Part shown: positions 12,090 to 25,538 of the stretch, piece after piece | How the letters are laid out: the number at the start of each line of letters is the position of its first letter | How positions within the stretch are numbered: the first letter of the stretch is position 1 | Source of the DNA: Hyalella azteca | Lineage: Eukaryota; Arthropoda; Malacostraca; Amphipoda; Hyalellidae | Assembly (NCBI RefSeq): GCF_000764305.2 | Contig: NW_025941275.1 | Span: forward strand, 583,111-647,110 | DNA length: 64,000 bases | Reading direction: 5' to 3' | Made by a program: the position numbers and the translations under genes | The notes under the pieces: model-generated | The model's input: only the letters and a program-made list of their open reading frames with translations | What the model was told of the DNA's origin: nothing | The model's database searches: none

Positions 12090-13161
12090 CCGTCAACCGG
12101 GGCTACTCGGGACGGTTTTGAGCGTTTTTTGTTAATAACTTCTTATGATGAAACATTTCATAAACAAGTTTAGGCTCATTTTATAGCTCTTTGCGAGGGC
12201 TATCGAATGGCATCTTCAAAAAAATTCCATATGCTATTCGTAAGGTGCCAGAAGCAAAAAAAGAGTGTCCCGAGTATCCCGGTCGAACGGGGCTACTCAG
12301 GACACTGGGAATAAAACTTCATTTTAAAATATTTGAAGCATGCAGAGCTTACAGTACTCTAACAGTACTCTGAAGTCCTCCTCTTTCATTGTAGACAATG
12401 TAGAGGTAGAATAAATGACATTTTCTGTGACTTTTACTAGTTTTTCCTTCATTGATATGATATTACCATAAACATTAATTACCGTCAACTGGGGTGACTT
12501 CCCCTGTGTTTTTGATTCATGCTGGGGTCGTAAACGCGGGGTCATAAACGCCGGGGTCATAAACGCCAGGGTTGTAAACCAGGTCATAAACGCCTGAGTG
12601 ACTTTGGCCACTGTTTATGACCCTTTATTACCCTACTTTGGCCATCATTATGAACAGGCCCCAGTGATGGCCAATCACCCAGTTGACGGTACCTATTATT
12701 GATGGGATGTTACTGTATTATTGATGTGATATTATGGTATCCATGAACATGCCATTGAGCATTTACAACAACCTTGTCCACTGCAAGCTTCATATCAACA
12801 GCATCATAGCATTTTTTCTGTATCTGTAAGCTTACAGGACGGCTTGTAATTTGTGAGACAATAAGTGAACTTTTTTTTAGTAAAATTTTTTAATACGGCA
12901 AATATTTTTTTTGCTACAGACCTTAGCAGAAGTAACTTTTCAAAATAGCGTTTTTCACCATTTTTTTCAGGAATTTTTCAAAGCTAGTAAATGTCGTATT
13001 TTTCGACTTCCTTTATACTACATAGATAGGAAAAATGTTGTTTAGGCCACTATATTTAGTTTAGCAATATTACAATTAGTTTCACTACTATGACTGTTTT
13101 ACGACGTGTCAGAGGTGCGTCCCGAGTTGCCCCGCCAGTCCCGAGTTGCCCTGGTTGACGG
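12090..13161. mobile_element. TA-flanked element, CCGTCAACCGGGG termini, copy 2
   Basis: Same termini and interior as 9058-10383, with TA at 12088-12089 and 13162-13163. It also carries the short nested element (12482-12689) at the same internal position. Confidence 0.88.
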
Positions 13162-14048
13162 TACAGAAAAACACATGCAGAAAGCATAATAAGCTAAGGC
13201 AACTTCTGTCACAAGGCAGTCTCCATTTGGAGGCTGTCTGCAATAGTCTCAACTGTACAGTCCTAATTATGTCTGCAATAGTTTTGATATGGTATTACCA
13301 ATTGTCAGGGAGGCAACTACCAATGTACTAATTACATGTTTAAATAAAATTAATTTATCTATAAACTATTCCAAGGCTAACTAAACTAACTTAAAATTGC
13401 CTGAAAATTTTTGGACTAGTTTCATCCACTATTCATGAGTTTTGAAATTGTGACCAAACTCAATTTTTCAGGCTAAAAATGTAGACAGTGTTATTGAGAA
13501 TTTGTCACCAAAACTACTTAAACATTTAAGGTTTCTTGCCAAAAATACATACGTATAAAGAGGTATACTTGAAGAGAAATATGTGGCAAGAATTTCTAAA
13601 AATATAGATTCATGGTTGAAATCTAGTTAAATGTTCTGTTTCAGAGCACAGGCTGAAATAAATTGCTCTCCTCCCCCTCTCCCTAAATTACCAAGCATAA
13701 TTTTTTTTACTAATAAAGCTAATTTTCAATGTTGTTATATGCTTTTTTTATCATAAAATCAGCAATTAAAAAATCTTTGAATCTTTCTGATGGGTCACTG
13801 TTGGTTTGAAGGATATTTTGGTGGCATAAAGGTGTTAACAAATGTGTAAATCTATTTATACTGGAGATGATGGATTAAATCTAAAATAATGCCTGAAGAT
13901 CATTCAGACAAAATTTCTCATTTTATATTTATAGATATATTTCACAATTTTGGTAATCAGCATCTTTAAAAATGAATCAAGTTGGTAACAATTGTTTCCA
14001 ATACTATAAATTTTTATTTGAAATATAGGAAAAAACTGTTTTTTTCAG

Positions 14049-17000
14049 GCTGATTCAGCTGGAGAGGATGATGAGGGAGAGAGTGGCAGTGCTGAGTGTC
14101 TGCTACAAGATAACTTCATCCGGTCTCATACAGGTTAGGATTGTAAAATCAATGATTTGTTACCCAACAATCTCTGCAGACTTACAAATTTAATATGTAT
14201 GCAATTATTTAAATAGTATTGTTATAGGTAGTTTAGCAGATGTTAAATTTTAATGCTTTTATGGGCAAGCATAGAAATATGCAGAAATTGACATTTATGA
14301 AACCAATACAAGAAAGTATGAACTATTATTAGTATATACATTTACTTGCATGTATTTTTTAAAATTTTGCATACCCTGGTATATCGGAGATGTAAAATGC
14401 ACCTGAAGAAATTTATTAAATGGGATCTGTATACTCAAAATTTCTTCAAATAATTCAAATTAAAGCATTCAAATGTATAGAGTAATATATATATAGTAAT
14501 ATGGAGTAATAATTTGATTTAATTCACCTAAATCCATTTAACATGAAAAAGTGAATATAGATATTGCTACTTCTGTCTTCTAAGAAAGTGTAGAAAGAGT
14601 CTGACTGTGTAGAGAAAGTGTAGAGAGTCATTGTCTGAATCAAAGCTTTTATTTAAATGCTTATATTCAAATTTGTAGGCATGGTAGGGTGTGATGCAAT
14701 GAATTGGATTATGGTCAGATAATTGGTGATTGACAGAGGCATGATAACATTCATTTAAATGCAAAATGGGGGCTGTGGTGGGAGGAGAATTTAAGTGACA
14801 ACATATGATAACTTGCATGCGAAAGGGTTACTACGCATTTGTTGAAGACCTGAGATATTTCTAATTAAGAATTTTCTGGTTTCAAATTGGTAAAACTCTT
14901 GGTTTTATTAACACTTTGACAGCAACTCCCAAAATAGCCAGTATTCCAGTGATGCAACTCATTCAAATGTGAATAACTTTAGTTACAGGCATTACAGCAA
15001 GATGTGAGCTAGTGCACTGCACTTGTCTAAGTGAGTTCTACAAGCTTCTGACATAAAAATTATGAGCCTCTTTTGGTGCACGTCGCCTGGAATGGAAACA
15101 TTCATCTTTCTAGGCAACATGCACCATATGAGGTACACAGCATTTATTATACAACTACATTACAAATTTGTATCACACGAGTATTGACACTTGAAAAAAA
15201 CATTGTTTTCTGGGCAAATGGAATTGGAATGTAACTGCAATAGGTACTCTACAAATCATTCTGGGGTAAAATGCTGCTAAGTAGGAAAATTATAATTCTA
15301 TTAGAATAAGATGATGTCTTACAAAATAGCTCTTAGATAAAGCATGAAGTGTTACCTACTGACAACTGTTTAAGTTGTTGGCAAAAACTACTGTAGCAAA
15401 TGCCTGGGTGTTTGGTGATCAGTTCTATAGTCAATAAAAATCAATCTGAATTGCTGAAGTTGTTGATGATGACTGAATATATTGTCAATAGTAATAGGTC
15501 AGACATGCAAAGAATTGTTTCTATGACCAAATCAAAATGATTTTAGATGTCTGCATTCCAGCGCTAAAGTATTTGAAGCTGAGAATCTTAACTTCATAAT
15601 GAGCTACATACTGCTGCCTGTCCTGCTGTAACATAATTGCAAAAAATATGTGTTTAAAAATTACTTTTTAAAGACAACACTTCTAAAGAATCCAGTGTCT
15701 TTGTTGTTACACATGTACAATGAATTTCTGATTTTACTTTGAAATATTAAAAAAATTTACATCGTTTAATATTTACAAATTTTCTAAATTTTCAAAATTA
15801 TTTATTCTGTCAACTGATTCATGCATTGTCTCTGACTTTATGCAAGTGTGCAAAATTTCAGATTGATTGGACAGGTAGAAGTACCATGTGTCAAATATTG
15901 ATTACCTACCATATAAGATTTGTAGCAGACAAAATTATTTTTACATTTTTTTAATATTGAAATTTTTTAAATTTTTGAAATTGTTTATTCCGTCAATTAA
16001 TTCATGCATTGTCTTCAACTTTACGCAAGTGTTCAAAATTTAACACATTGACTACAATAGCTTCATCTTGTACTATTATTTCATTTTTTGTAGGTACTGT
16101 TTTTGAACAGGGTTGTCAGACAGTCATTTTTCTGGACAAATTCCGTGATTTAGTTTTTTTCAGTTGCATTGGCCGGCTAAAATTTATTGTGCGGGTACTT
16201 CCAAATTAAATTTTAAATACTGCAATAAAAAATAAATGGAATTGTGGAACCTACAAATAAACTAGTATATATTGAGTTATTGGCCTTTTTTGTTCTCGGA
16301 TTTGGCCGATTTTAGGCAACCTGAATTATGTACCTCTACATCCTAGAGAAATACATTTCATGGTATGCATATGTACCACTTCAGAGTCAACGTGTTAAGA
16401 GAGATCGGACAGGTAGAAGTGTGTCAAAAATATGTGTCAAATATTGATTATAAGATTTGTAGCAGACAAAATAATTTTAATTTTTTTAATGTTGAAAAAA
16501 AAATAATTTTTAATTTATTTATTCTGTCATTTGATTCATGCATTGTCTCCTACTTTATGCAAGTGTGCAAAATTTCAGATTGATTAGACAGGTAGAAGTG
16601 TGTTACATATTGATTATAAGATTTGTAGCAGACAGACAAACAAACAAGAATTGAAGTTAAAGAGAAGTGTTGTAAAAAGGAAGTTAGTGCTGAAGTGAGA
16701 TGGAAAGCTAGAAGAGTACCTACTAATTGCTATCCTAGTGCTGGGAATCCGTATCACTGCATATCTTGCTCTTTGCATTCTGTGTGAGCTTAGGCAACTT
16801 TTGGATGTCTAGTAGGTACCTATTTTTCTACTTCTATAATTGACACAAATACCAAAAAAATAATTTTCATCATATTGAAATAGGATAACACCCTTTATTC
16901 AATACGTTTTCTTTTTTGTACCCACTCATTATATTTCAGGCTAGATTTCAACTACTAAGATTTGTATGATTCGATTACACAACATTCATATAGGTTTTTG

Positions 17001-20000
17001 AAAGCATTATTGCCAATTGTCTATCATATTTTTCACAAGTTGATGATCTGGCTGATGTTTTAAAGAGCTTTTCTTAAAGTTGAATTTTTTAAGCAAGCGC
17101 CATATATGGCGCACGTCACAGTTTGGGACATGCATGCGTGTACCTACCATATATGGTGCATGTCACAGTCAAAGTGTTGAGAAATTCTAAGCTGAGGTAT
17201 CCAAGGATCATTTTATTTAATTTGTATGAGAGAATATAGTAAATATACTTATATATATATTTACATACTACATGTATCCTTAGTATGCAAGGAAGTGCTT
17301 TATTAAAATTGGTTGTTACAAAATTTATTCAAATGATGATTTAAAGGCATTTCTGCAATTGTCCAGTGGTTTTGTCTTTGAACTTCAAATTTTATAAATA
17401 AAATGTTGAGAGCTGTAGGATTGTTAACTCCATCACAGAAGGACTTGAGTGAGATAATTTTTAAGAATTAATTTGCTTTCTGTATTTAAGCAATTGAATT
17501 TCTATTGGCCACTAGACTACCTGTATAAGTTCACCTCAAGGTTTAAACTGTTTTTCAGGAGTCAGTAGTGTTGGATGCGGTTCACCTAACTTATCTGAGC
17601 AAACAGCTTCCACTACAGACCTTTTGTTGAGAGGTACCTACCTACTTGAGCATAGGCTAGTTACATCAGTGCATCTATTACTTATTTTAAATGATTATTT
17701 ACACATATATGGTGATGAAGGATTAAATTTTACAATTACCTGATGACCAGTTATGTACCTATGATGGTTCAGCATGTAGGTAATTACCATCTTCCATGAA
17801 TCCTTACCTTCAATAAAGAATGATTTGTAATTACACTGACAGCAATTTGTTTACAAGGAATGTTCAAAACTGACAATAGTTTTGCACATCAAATTAGCAT
17901 TACATAAAATTTATTGCATTGGACTTGTGTCTTTAGTGTGATGTTATGACATTCAATCAATATTTATTGCTCAATAAATTGTATGTTACAATTGATGCAA
18001 ATATTTGGGAAATTTCATAGAATTTTGTCCTCCATATCTATTCAAACCCAAATTGAATGAGTTTGGACTTTTATTATTGTTTATGCTGCTCTATTTTCTA
18101 TTATATACATACAAGATTTGTAAAATCCAGAGGCATCATCTGAAAATGAAATTTTAATCTTCCATATTTTAATCTTTATTATACTGTAATAATCATAGAC
18201 TTTCTTATTTCATTGTGACTTATGCTACTTGTTCTTTATTTATCAGTACTTGAATGTGTACTGTACAAGAAAAGGCAAAAACTATGTATTTATATTGAAG
18301 CAAAATTATTTCAGATGCAAGTCAGGCAAGCCTAGTCAGTGACGCAGCTTCTGGAGCCATGTGCGAACGTGCCAGCAAGAGCTCCGCAGCCTCCATCGCT
18401 CTTTCTAGGAAGTCATCAAGCCCTGCTCACTATGGTCCTGCCCTCATCAGGGATAATAATCTTGATAACAGTGCAGCAAATTCACTTCATTCAAGTTGCT
18501 CTGTCATATCAAACGACAGTTCAAAAGTTATTTCAATCACTGGGATTGAAAGAACGGAATCTGATACTATAGTTCTGGGTAAATGTCCAGAAAGTGAAAT
18601 CTCAGCCAGTTTAGCAATGCTACCACCGATAAAAAAGCTAAATGCTCCGCAATCAATGTCTGCTGCTTCTCAATCCAGCCTTAACAATTTGCTGGAAACG
18701 CTGAGCACAGCTTCAGGTATGTAGTTACCATCATTATATGTAAGAAGGGCGATTTATTCTGTTCACATATGAATGAAACTACGTATTCATGCTAAGTTGA
18801 ACCTGATATGCTATATTCTATTGTTTGTTTATCTATGAAGATACTATTTTACTTTTCTGTTCTTGAATGTGAATGTTCCTGGCTTGTTGAAGATTAAAGT
18901 GACTCTCCAAAAGCAAGATTAATATGGTCTTTCCAACAAAACCATAAAATTTTACCCACTTAGATCTTGATTCTCAAATGATTGGTCTCAAATTTTCTCC
19001 CAATAAATATTAGACAGTATTGACTTTTTTACCTTGCAAATTTTAATTTCTCAGATAAAGTTGGCGTTCTTGATGTGAACCTAGACGACCTTCATCCGAC
19101 GACTGCCACGCCTGATAGTGATATGGAAGCTATCCTCAGAAGCGGCCATACACTTGACCCTCCACTTGACCCTCCACCAGGACTACAAGAAGCTGCAGAC
19201 CGAATACTCCAGACGTCAACTCAGAACCACTCATCACTAAAAGAGACGCCGCCAGACATGCCAGCAAAATCAAATGGAAAAAGTACAGGCAATGGCAAGC
19301 AAAATAGTGGGGATTATGCCACTAAAAGTGGCACGACACGCCGGGGCGAAGCAAATGGAACTGACAGGTCTGGAGAAGGTGGTGTCAAGGAGACCAGCGT
19401 TGTGTTCAGCGAGCCTAACGGTCTGGACTCGTACGTCACTCTCACTGGCACCATCAAGCGCGGCAAGAAGAAGGGCCAGAATATGGACGTCAAGGTGAGA
19501 GATATACCTCGAATTATTGTCTTTAATATATGTTACTAGGAATTATACTGGTTATTCAAGCATGAATGAGGAAGAATGATTCTTTCCTTTACATAAACTT
19601 GTGCTGTGCAGGTACAATTGTCGCGAGAACAGCTGGAGCAGCTGGAAGAATCCCTGTCTGCTACAGCTGGAGGGGCCTTGACAGGATCCGGTGCAGCTCC
19701 TGGTGGTGGAACGCAGCGCTGCTGCAGCTGCAGCAAGGGACCTCACGTGCTGCTGCTCTCACTCATAGCCGCGCCTCTTGTCTTCCTTTGGGCTTCCCTT
19801 TATTCTTTTTATCTTGGTACCATCACATGGTACAGGTAAGCTGAATTTCAATTATCCAAAACGTTCAAGGGTTCCAGCATTGGATTTGAATTTCTTATGA
19901 AAAAGCACCAACACAGCTTGAAAAATGATTAGTATTGAATTCTAATGGTAGCTCACTGCCAGCTTTTAACCTATGTTGAGGTGAACGAACTGGATCTTCC

Positions 20001-21561
20001 CACCTTTCGATATTGCATGCTGTATTTACACTGCTTGACGTCAGTGTTACAACACTCGAACGGTAAGGTCGCACTCCACTCCAATCCAAACAACACTGAA
20101 GTGATCAATGGTTGCACCATTGAAAAAAATTGGAAATCGATCTCATCAATTTGAATTTCAATTCAAACATATAATTACCATTTGCAACCTATTTATTATT
20201 GACTTTAAATTTGTTAAGCGAAATCATTGTCGTTTTCAGTTTGTTGGTGCGAGCCACAGAGGCGATGTGCGTGCTACGGGTGCTGCTGTCACCCCTGCTG
20301 ATGCTGCTCTACCCATTCCTTATCGTGCTCCTCACACTGGGCCTAGGGCTCTACTCTGCAGTCGTGCAGGTATGTTGCTCTAAAAATGTTGCCTTAACAA
20401 TTATGTAAATTATAGCGCCGAATAACTGCCTCTTACCATGCATCTCATAGATTTTTCAAGTTTAATCAGCTTGATGGTTGGAGACATTCATCCGTCGAAC
20501 TATTGACTCATGGTTGACATATTCTCGTGCGCATGTAAGCACTTACCTTATACGAGAATGCCACGAATCGCTGCTCAATCCTTTCACTGTGCAAACTTCT
20601 ATGGGATCTTCTGACTTGTTACCTGAGCATTATTTATGGGCCACAGAAAGTTCAATTTATCGCTAATTTGATGCCTAAATTTGATATATTAACTAAACTA
20701 AGTTTTAAACGCGTATACAATCCGTTTGTTTGAAGCCCGGTATCATGGTTACCATCATGTCATCTGTGAAGGAGAAATGGTTGAAATTCGTTTAGATGGT
20801 ATTCAGGAGTTCCGTTAAGTAATATTCATAAAAAGTATTATTAGTGCCATGAAAATCTTGTTGGGTGTAATTTTCTGTCAAAAAAAAAAATGCTTGTCAG
20901 ACTGTCAGTATTATAGTTTTAACCATAAAAAACATTGAATTTCTGAAGACCGGATTTCTGACCCTTCACTTTTCTGTTAGCATATCTTCTTTATTAATTT
21001 CTAAATAAAATGCTACTGCTTCTCCGTTCTCGCCGGCATGACTGCGCTAGTCATTTGAAACCTTCTGCCTTTATAGATAGTAAATGACCTTTAAAATAAC
21101 CTCCCTTGCAATGCAAGGTAACCTAAATTGTTACCAAATCGAATACTTCTTAAAATTATTATACAAATTTGCAATATTATCCAATGTTCTGAAAATAGTT
21201 AATGGACTTCAATGCGTGGAGCTGTAAAGCTTTTTTTCTGTAGCCAGTAGAGTTGAGGTTTTGAGTGCTGCAGGTGTCGTGGTGCTGGCGACGGTGGGTA
21301 AGCGCTGTGGGCGACCCAGAGAAGGGATTCTACGGTTGGCTGTGCTCGCTGCTCAGCCTGGAGGACTGCGCCCCGTACGAGACAGTCGTGCTGAGCACCT
21401 TAGCCCCTGCTGCTCGTGACAGCGAGGCTGACACTGCACTCAGTGATGATCCTGTCATGCAGCTGCAAGATGCTTGTGCCATCGAGATTGAGGAAACTCC
21501 TTTCAAGGTGGCGGTTACTCAGCTGAGCGAGAGTCAAGCTGGCTCTGCAGCCGTGGGTTGA
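14049..21561 (+). CDS. TMEM169: TMEM169-like two-pass transmembrane protein, 3' seven exons (5' end not found)
   Basis: Seven exons join in one open phase: 14049-14133, 17559-17633, 18315-18716, 19055-19494, 19612-19835, 20240-20369 and 21274-21561 (stop TGA 21559-21561). Every junction is AG/GT and the phases match, giving 547 residues. Family hallmarks of TMEM169 are visible: [16 protein letters not shown] near residue 315, a first membrane span at about 380-402 ending YLGTITWY, a second span at about 420-451 running into [11 protein letters not shown], then EKGFYGWLC and LEDCAPY. The biochemical role of the family is not established. The vertebrate protein is about 300 aa, whereas here more than 300 residues of Ser/Thr-rich sequence with acidic patches precede the conserved core. 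The first exon enters in phase 0 from an unseen upstream exon, and no convincing ATG exon was found in 1-14048. The C-terminal tail after the second span is acidic. Confidence 0.9.
15660..16678 (+). mobile_element. interspersed repeat (GACAGACAGACAAACAAAC family), tandemly doubled
   Basis: Starts near TTTTTAAAGACAACACTTCT and ends AGTTAAAGAGAAGTGTTGTA. The internal block with TTCATGCATTGTCT and TTTATGCAAGTGTGCAAAAT recurs three times. In the TMEM169-like first visible intron. Reverse-oriented copies lie at 28950-29455 and 41030-41515. Confidence 0.8.
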
Positions 21562-24500
21562 ATGGCAAAGACATACGAGCTGAGAAGTTCCGTGTATACA
21601 ACAATTCCGATTTTGTCGAAGGAAAGGATCATTAGTTTTTCAACGGTAAATTGCAAACTTAAATAGTCAAGGAATGAAATCTCAATAATATGTTCGTGAT
21701 GAACGCATTTACTTGATTTTCGTATTGGAGCTATTGAATATTTGTACGAGATAATCTACATTCTACATCATCGGATTTATATCTTTGTGATTATGGAAAG
21801 AATTTCGGCGCATTAACCATTCTATCTATGGAGTAACTGTTTCACAACAGCCACATTGACCAATATATCCCGATCTCTTCCTTAAAGACTATATTTTTAA
21901 CCAGAATTTTGTATACCCACTTACTTTTTTGCTCACTTTTATACTTTTAGAGCTAGAAGTCGTCCGAGATTTCTTATTGATTTATTTTCTGTGATACTCA
22001 AGTATAATTCGTTATAGAATCTCTGTTTATCATCTTTCTTCAGTTTGAAACATTATTCTATAGTTCCATGTAATATTAAACAATTTTAACGGAAGCGCTT
22101 AAGTTCGAAGCATCAAGTGTTAAGTTACTTGCATGCACGTTAAAATTTATTTAAGTTTTGTATAATAACAATCAATTACTACTTAAACATATTTTTAGTT
22201 TCACTCTGGGCATTGTAACTATTTGTTGTTGAACAATTCGCTGCAAACTGTTCTGTTCCATACAGTAAAAATAATGCCCGCGGTCAGGAGAGAGCTGCAC
22301 GTTGTTTTGTGTCACCCGCAGGTCTGAGGGCTCAGCTAAATTTTTGTGCGCAATATTGAAGGTCGCGTGACATCCCCAATACCTGATTGGAAATGTCATA
22401 TTCTCTATTCCGTAGTTATGAAAGTTCGTTTTCCGATTCGGTTCATTCGTGGTTTTCACCTGCCATCATGCGCCTTTTATTCGTCCGCACGTTTTTGACA
22501 ACAGGCTTGAATATATTTATAACCTTGCCACCACACTCGGGGAAACTTCCATGGTAGTCCCTAATGTGCAAATATTAGAACATTTTCAGTCATAAATTGC
22601 GCTTTAATCCGTCGCTATGATAGGTATGCATTCCGCTATGGTTGACAACTTCAAGGATACTTACATATCCATCAATTTACTATTAACCCCGCAACAGTTC
22701 GAACCTTTTTACATTTCTCTGTAATAATTAGTCTAGAATTTTGAGTCCTGCAAACTTCTAATTTTTAGGTGAAGTTCATTTTCTAGTAATTTAAGTGTGA
22801 CATTTGTTCAATGTATTGATATTTATTATTTTAAATGACTAAGATTATATTTTTACTGCATACATGATGTAATTTCTAAAAAATAACATTTATTTTCTGT
22901 TAACAAACAGCTGTTGATAGCTCATTGAAGTTCCGTCACACCATTTTAATCGCAGAATTTATGTATCACTTAATATATTTTCGTAATTCTCCCTAATTAA
23001 GGAGAATTAAGTAATGATAATTCACATAGTTCCTAATTCTCCGTGTCCCTACCAATCCGAAGGACTTGGTGTCTTGATCAGAATAACATTGAAATCTAAA
23101 AACATATGGAGATCCTCATGATATCATTTTCTCGTGAATACCGTATCCTTTAGCTCGTGTTTTGTTAGTTTCATTACGGCATCGTGGAACCTCATCGTAT
23201 TGAAAGCCCTCTATGAACTGAAATGTCTTGTGTCTGTCTAATGCAATGTCTTCCGCTGTAAAATATAACCGGTCCCGCTACAATGAATCTTGCTATTCGA
23301 GAGTGAGTCAACTACTATCGAAAAGTTACTTTTCTCTTCACGCTATTAGTTGATCTAAGATCATCTGATCAGATTTATCGACGTGAACGCAGCCTAAATT
23401 TCTTGGTCTAACAATAGTACTATAGGTCTCAGCTTTAGCCGAAAATTCCTGCCTCTACGAGTTAAGTCTTCCGGCTGACGATGTCACTGTTTCACAGTAA
23501 CCAACATTCCATGTAAATTGACTTTTTATTAGTTTTCTATGAGAATTTGTTTAAATTTTGATTTAATTTTAGTGAAATTCTTGTATTTGATTTGTAATAT
23601 GTCGACCTAAGATCTTGGAATGTGCTGAGTTTAGTTCCAGTCCCAGTGTATGCAAGTGGACCCTGTAAATCCGAATGATCCTCTTTGTAACTAGAGTCGT
23701 ATTTTGGGATGAAGTGTGCTTATTTTGAGATATCGTTATTTCGTTTAATGAAAAATTCATCCATTGTTGTACCAATCATCTTGTTCTTTAATACTCTCTG
23801 TACTCAAATTATTTCTAGTCTTTTCAAGTCGTTATTTTTATGAGGTTAGGTTTATCAATGGAGCAAATCTGCGTTCAGCATTAGGCACGCTAATTGCACC
23901 GTTTGATCTCACTAATAACACGTAATAAAGAAGCTATATAATTCATGAGATTATCGTTGTGACAAACTGGTGAATTTTAGTACGTTAGTGCATCGGAATA
24001 TCGATGGTATTTTACAAACCAATGCTCGTGTACTTCTTACATTGGTACAAATTATTCTGTTCACGGGCGCAAATAAGATTGGATAAATCTTATCTTGGTA
24101 AAATGCTTGAGGAAAGCCGATTTGTGTTTCGATGAGTTATACCGGCAGCGATCCTAGTATCGACCAGTCGAAATTTCTATACTGGTCTGAATGGTTATTT
24201 TTTTCACCTGTGAGATCTCATACTCAGAACATATCAACTGTAGGTAAATTGCCCTAAACTATGCTTTGATAAGGTAAGTAATATCATTATGGCTAAGGAT
24301 CTATCTGGTTTGACAAGATCGTTGCCACTCCATATCGTGGCGAAATCGTGCACAATTGCAGAGATCATTTGTTTTTATTTTTATAAGTTTAGCCATGAAG
24401 TAATACCACTATACCATCTCACCCAAGATAGTTCGTCATCATGAGCTGGGTAATTAATGCTCAAATCTTGCATTAGGCGATAAGATCGCTTTTTTTTCTT

Positions 24501-25538
24501 TTTTTAGGATTCTATGCTAAGAATCTCAGAAGCCAAGATATACTTTCAAGCTCTTTATGAAACAAATTAATATGTTAGCGTTATTAAACAATGAAGGTGC
24601 TCTAATCATAAGAATCTAAATTTACTTTTAACGGTTAGCATAAGCAACGGAAAATTTCAAACGTCGTCTTTTATTCGTACTGATGGTAATTAAAATGTTC
24701 ATCAGTACCGCTTAGAAGAATTACGCCTGTAGAGATGTAATCGAGTTGACTTGAAAATTGAATTATCCTTGTAATTTGATTAACAACCTGAATCGGAGTG
24801 CTCGCGTTTGAGAATCGAGGTTAACATGTACGCTATGTTTTCCCCAGAGTCTTAATAAGAAAAAACAATTTTAATTTTTGGTGTGTTATGTTTCCTAAAA
24901 AATAGAGTCGCCTGTTCTGAGGCGCTTGGTACAATTCCAAGGTCCTTACGATACCGCACATACGGCCACATTCTGATCAGGATATATAAAAACCAGACAT
25001 AAACATTAGACCATTGTTCAACTCATTCATTGCTTCAGGTAAAATTAGAACATTTGCAAAGATTATCACAGGTATTTATCGGCTCTGGCACACAATATTC
25101 AGCTACTGCTTTAGCAACCTTTATGAAGAACGAAATGTTTTAATGCTGCACCATAAGGAAGAAAAAATATTCGTTACCAATATAACTCAAAAATCCTCAA
25201 ATAAATCACCGTGTCAACTTCAAAGTTGTAGATTGGACAACGGAATATCGTCGAAGTCTAACCTCCAACACCTTATCACTTTTTGCGAGTCTGTAATGGA
25301 AACAACGAAATAAAATTAAACACTCGTACAACTTTCGCTAGCGTAAATATATTTGTCACTTCATGAAGTATTTCATACTTGTACGCAGTCAACTGGTAGA
25401 AAACGTCAGTAAAATAACAAAAAAAATACTCATTGTGGACTGTATCCAAGTTAGGCATCTTCTACGCCGGTCTTACCCACATACATTGATTGGACTCTGA
25501 TATTTGATAGTGTGATTTCATAGGATAAATAATGCACA
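21562..25538. other. intergenic stretch between convergent TMEM169-like and GKAP1 genes
   Basis: AT-rich sequence with only short ORFs that match nothing recognised and show no flanking splice sites in a consistent phase. It must contain the 3' UTRs of both convergent genes. It is noticeably poorer in inverted-repeat transposon remnants than the regions on either side. Confidence 0.6.
22075..22080 (+). promoter_or_regulatory. possible polyadenylation signal of the TMEM169-like gene (ATTAAA)
   Basis: A variant ATTAAA hexamer lies about 0.5 kb after the stop codon at 21561. A canonical AATAAA occurs only much further on, at 23924-23929. Either could end the transcript; only the motif itself is seen. 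Confidence 0.3.

Noticed and set aside
25014..25313. 99-aa + strand ORF between the convergent genes
   Set aside because: No recognisable domain and low complexity; could be chance in AT-rich DNA, although not excluded.
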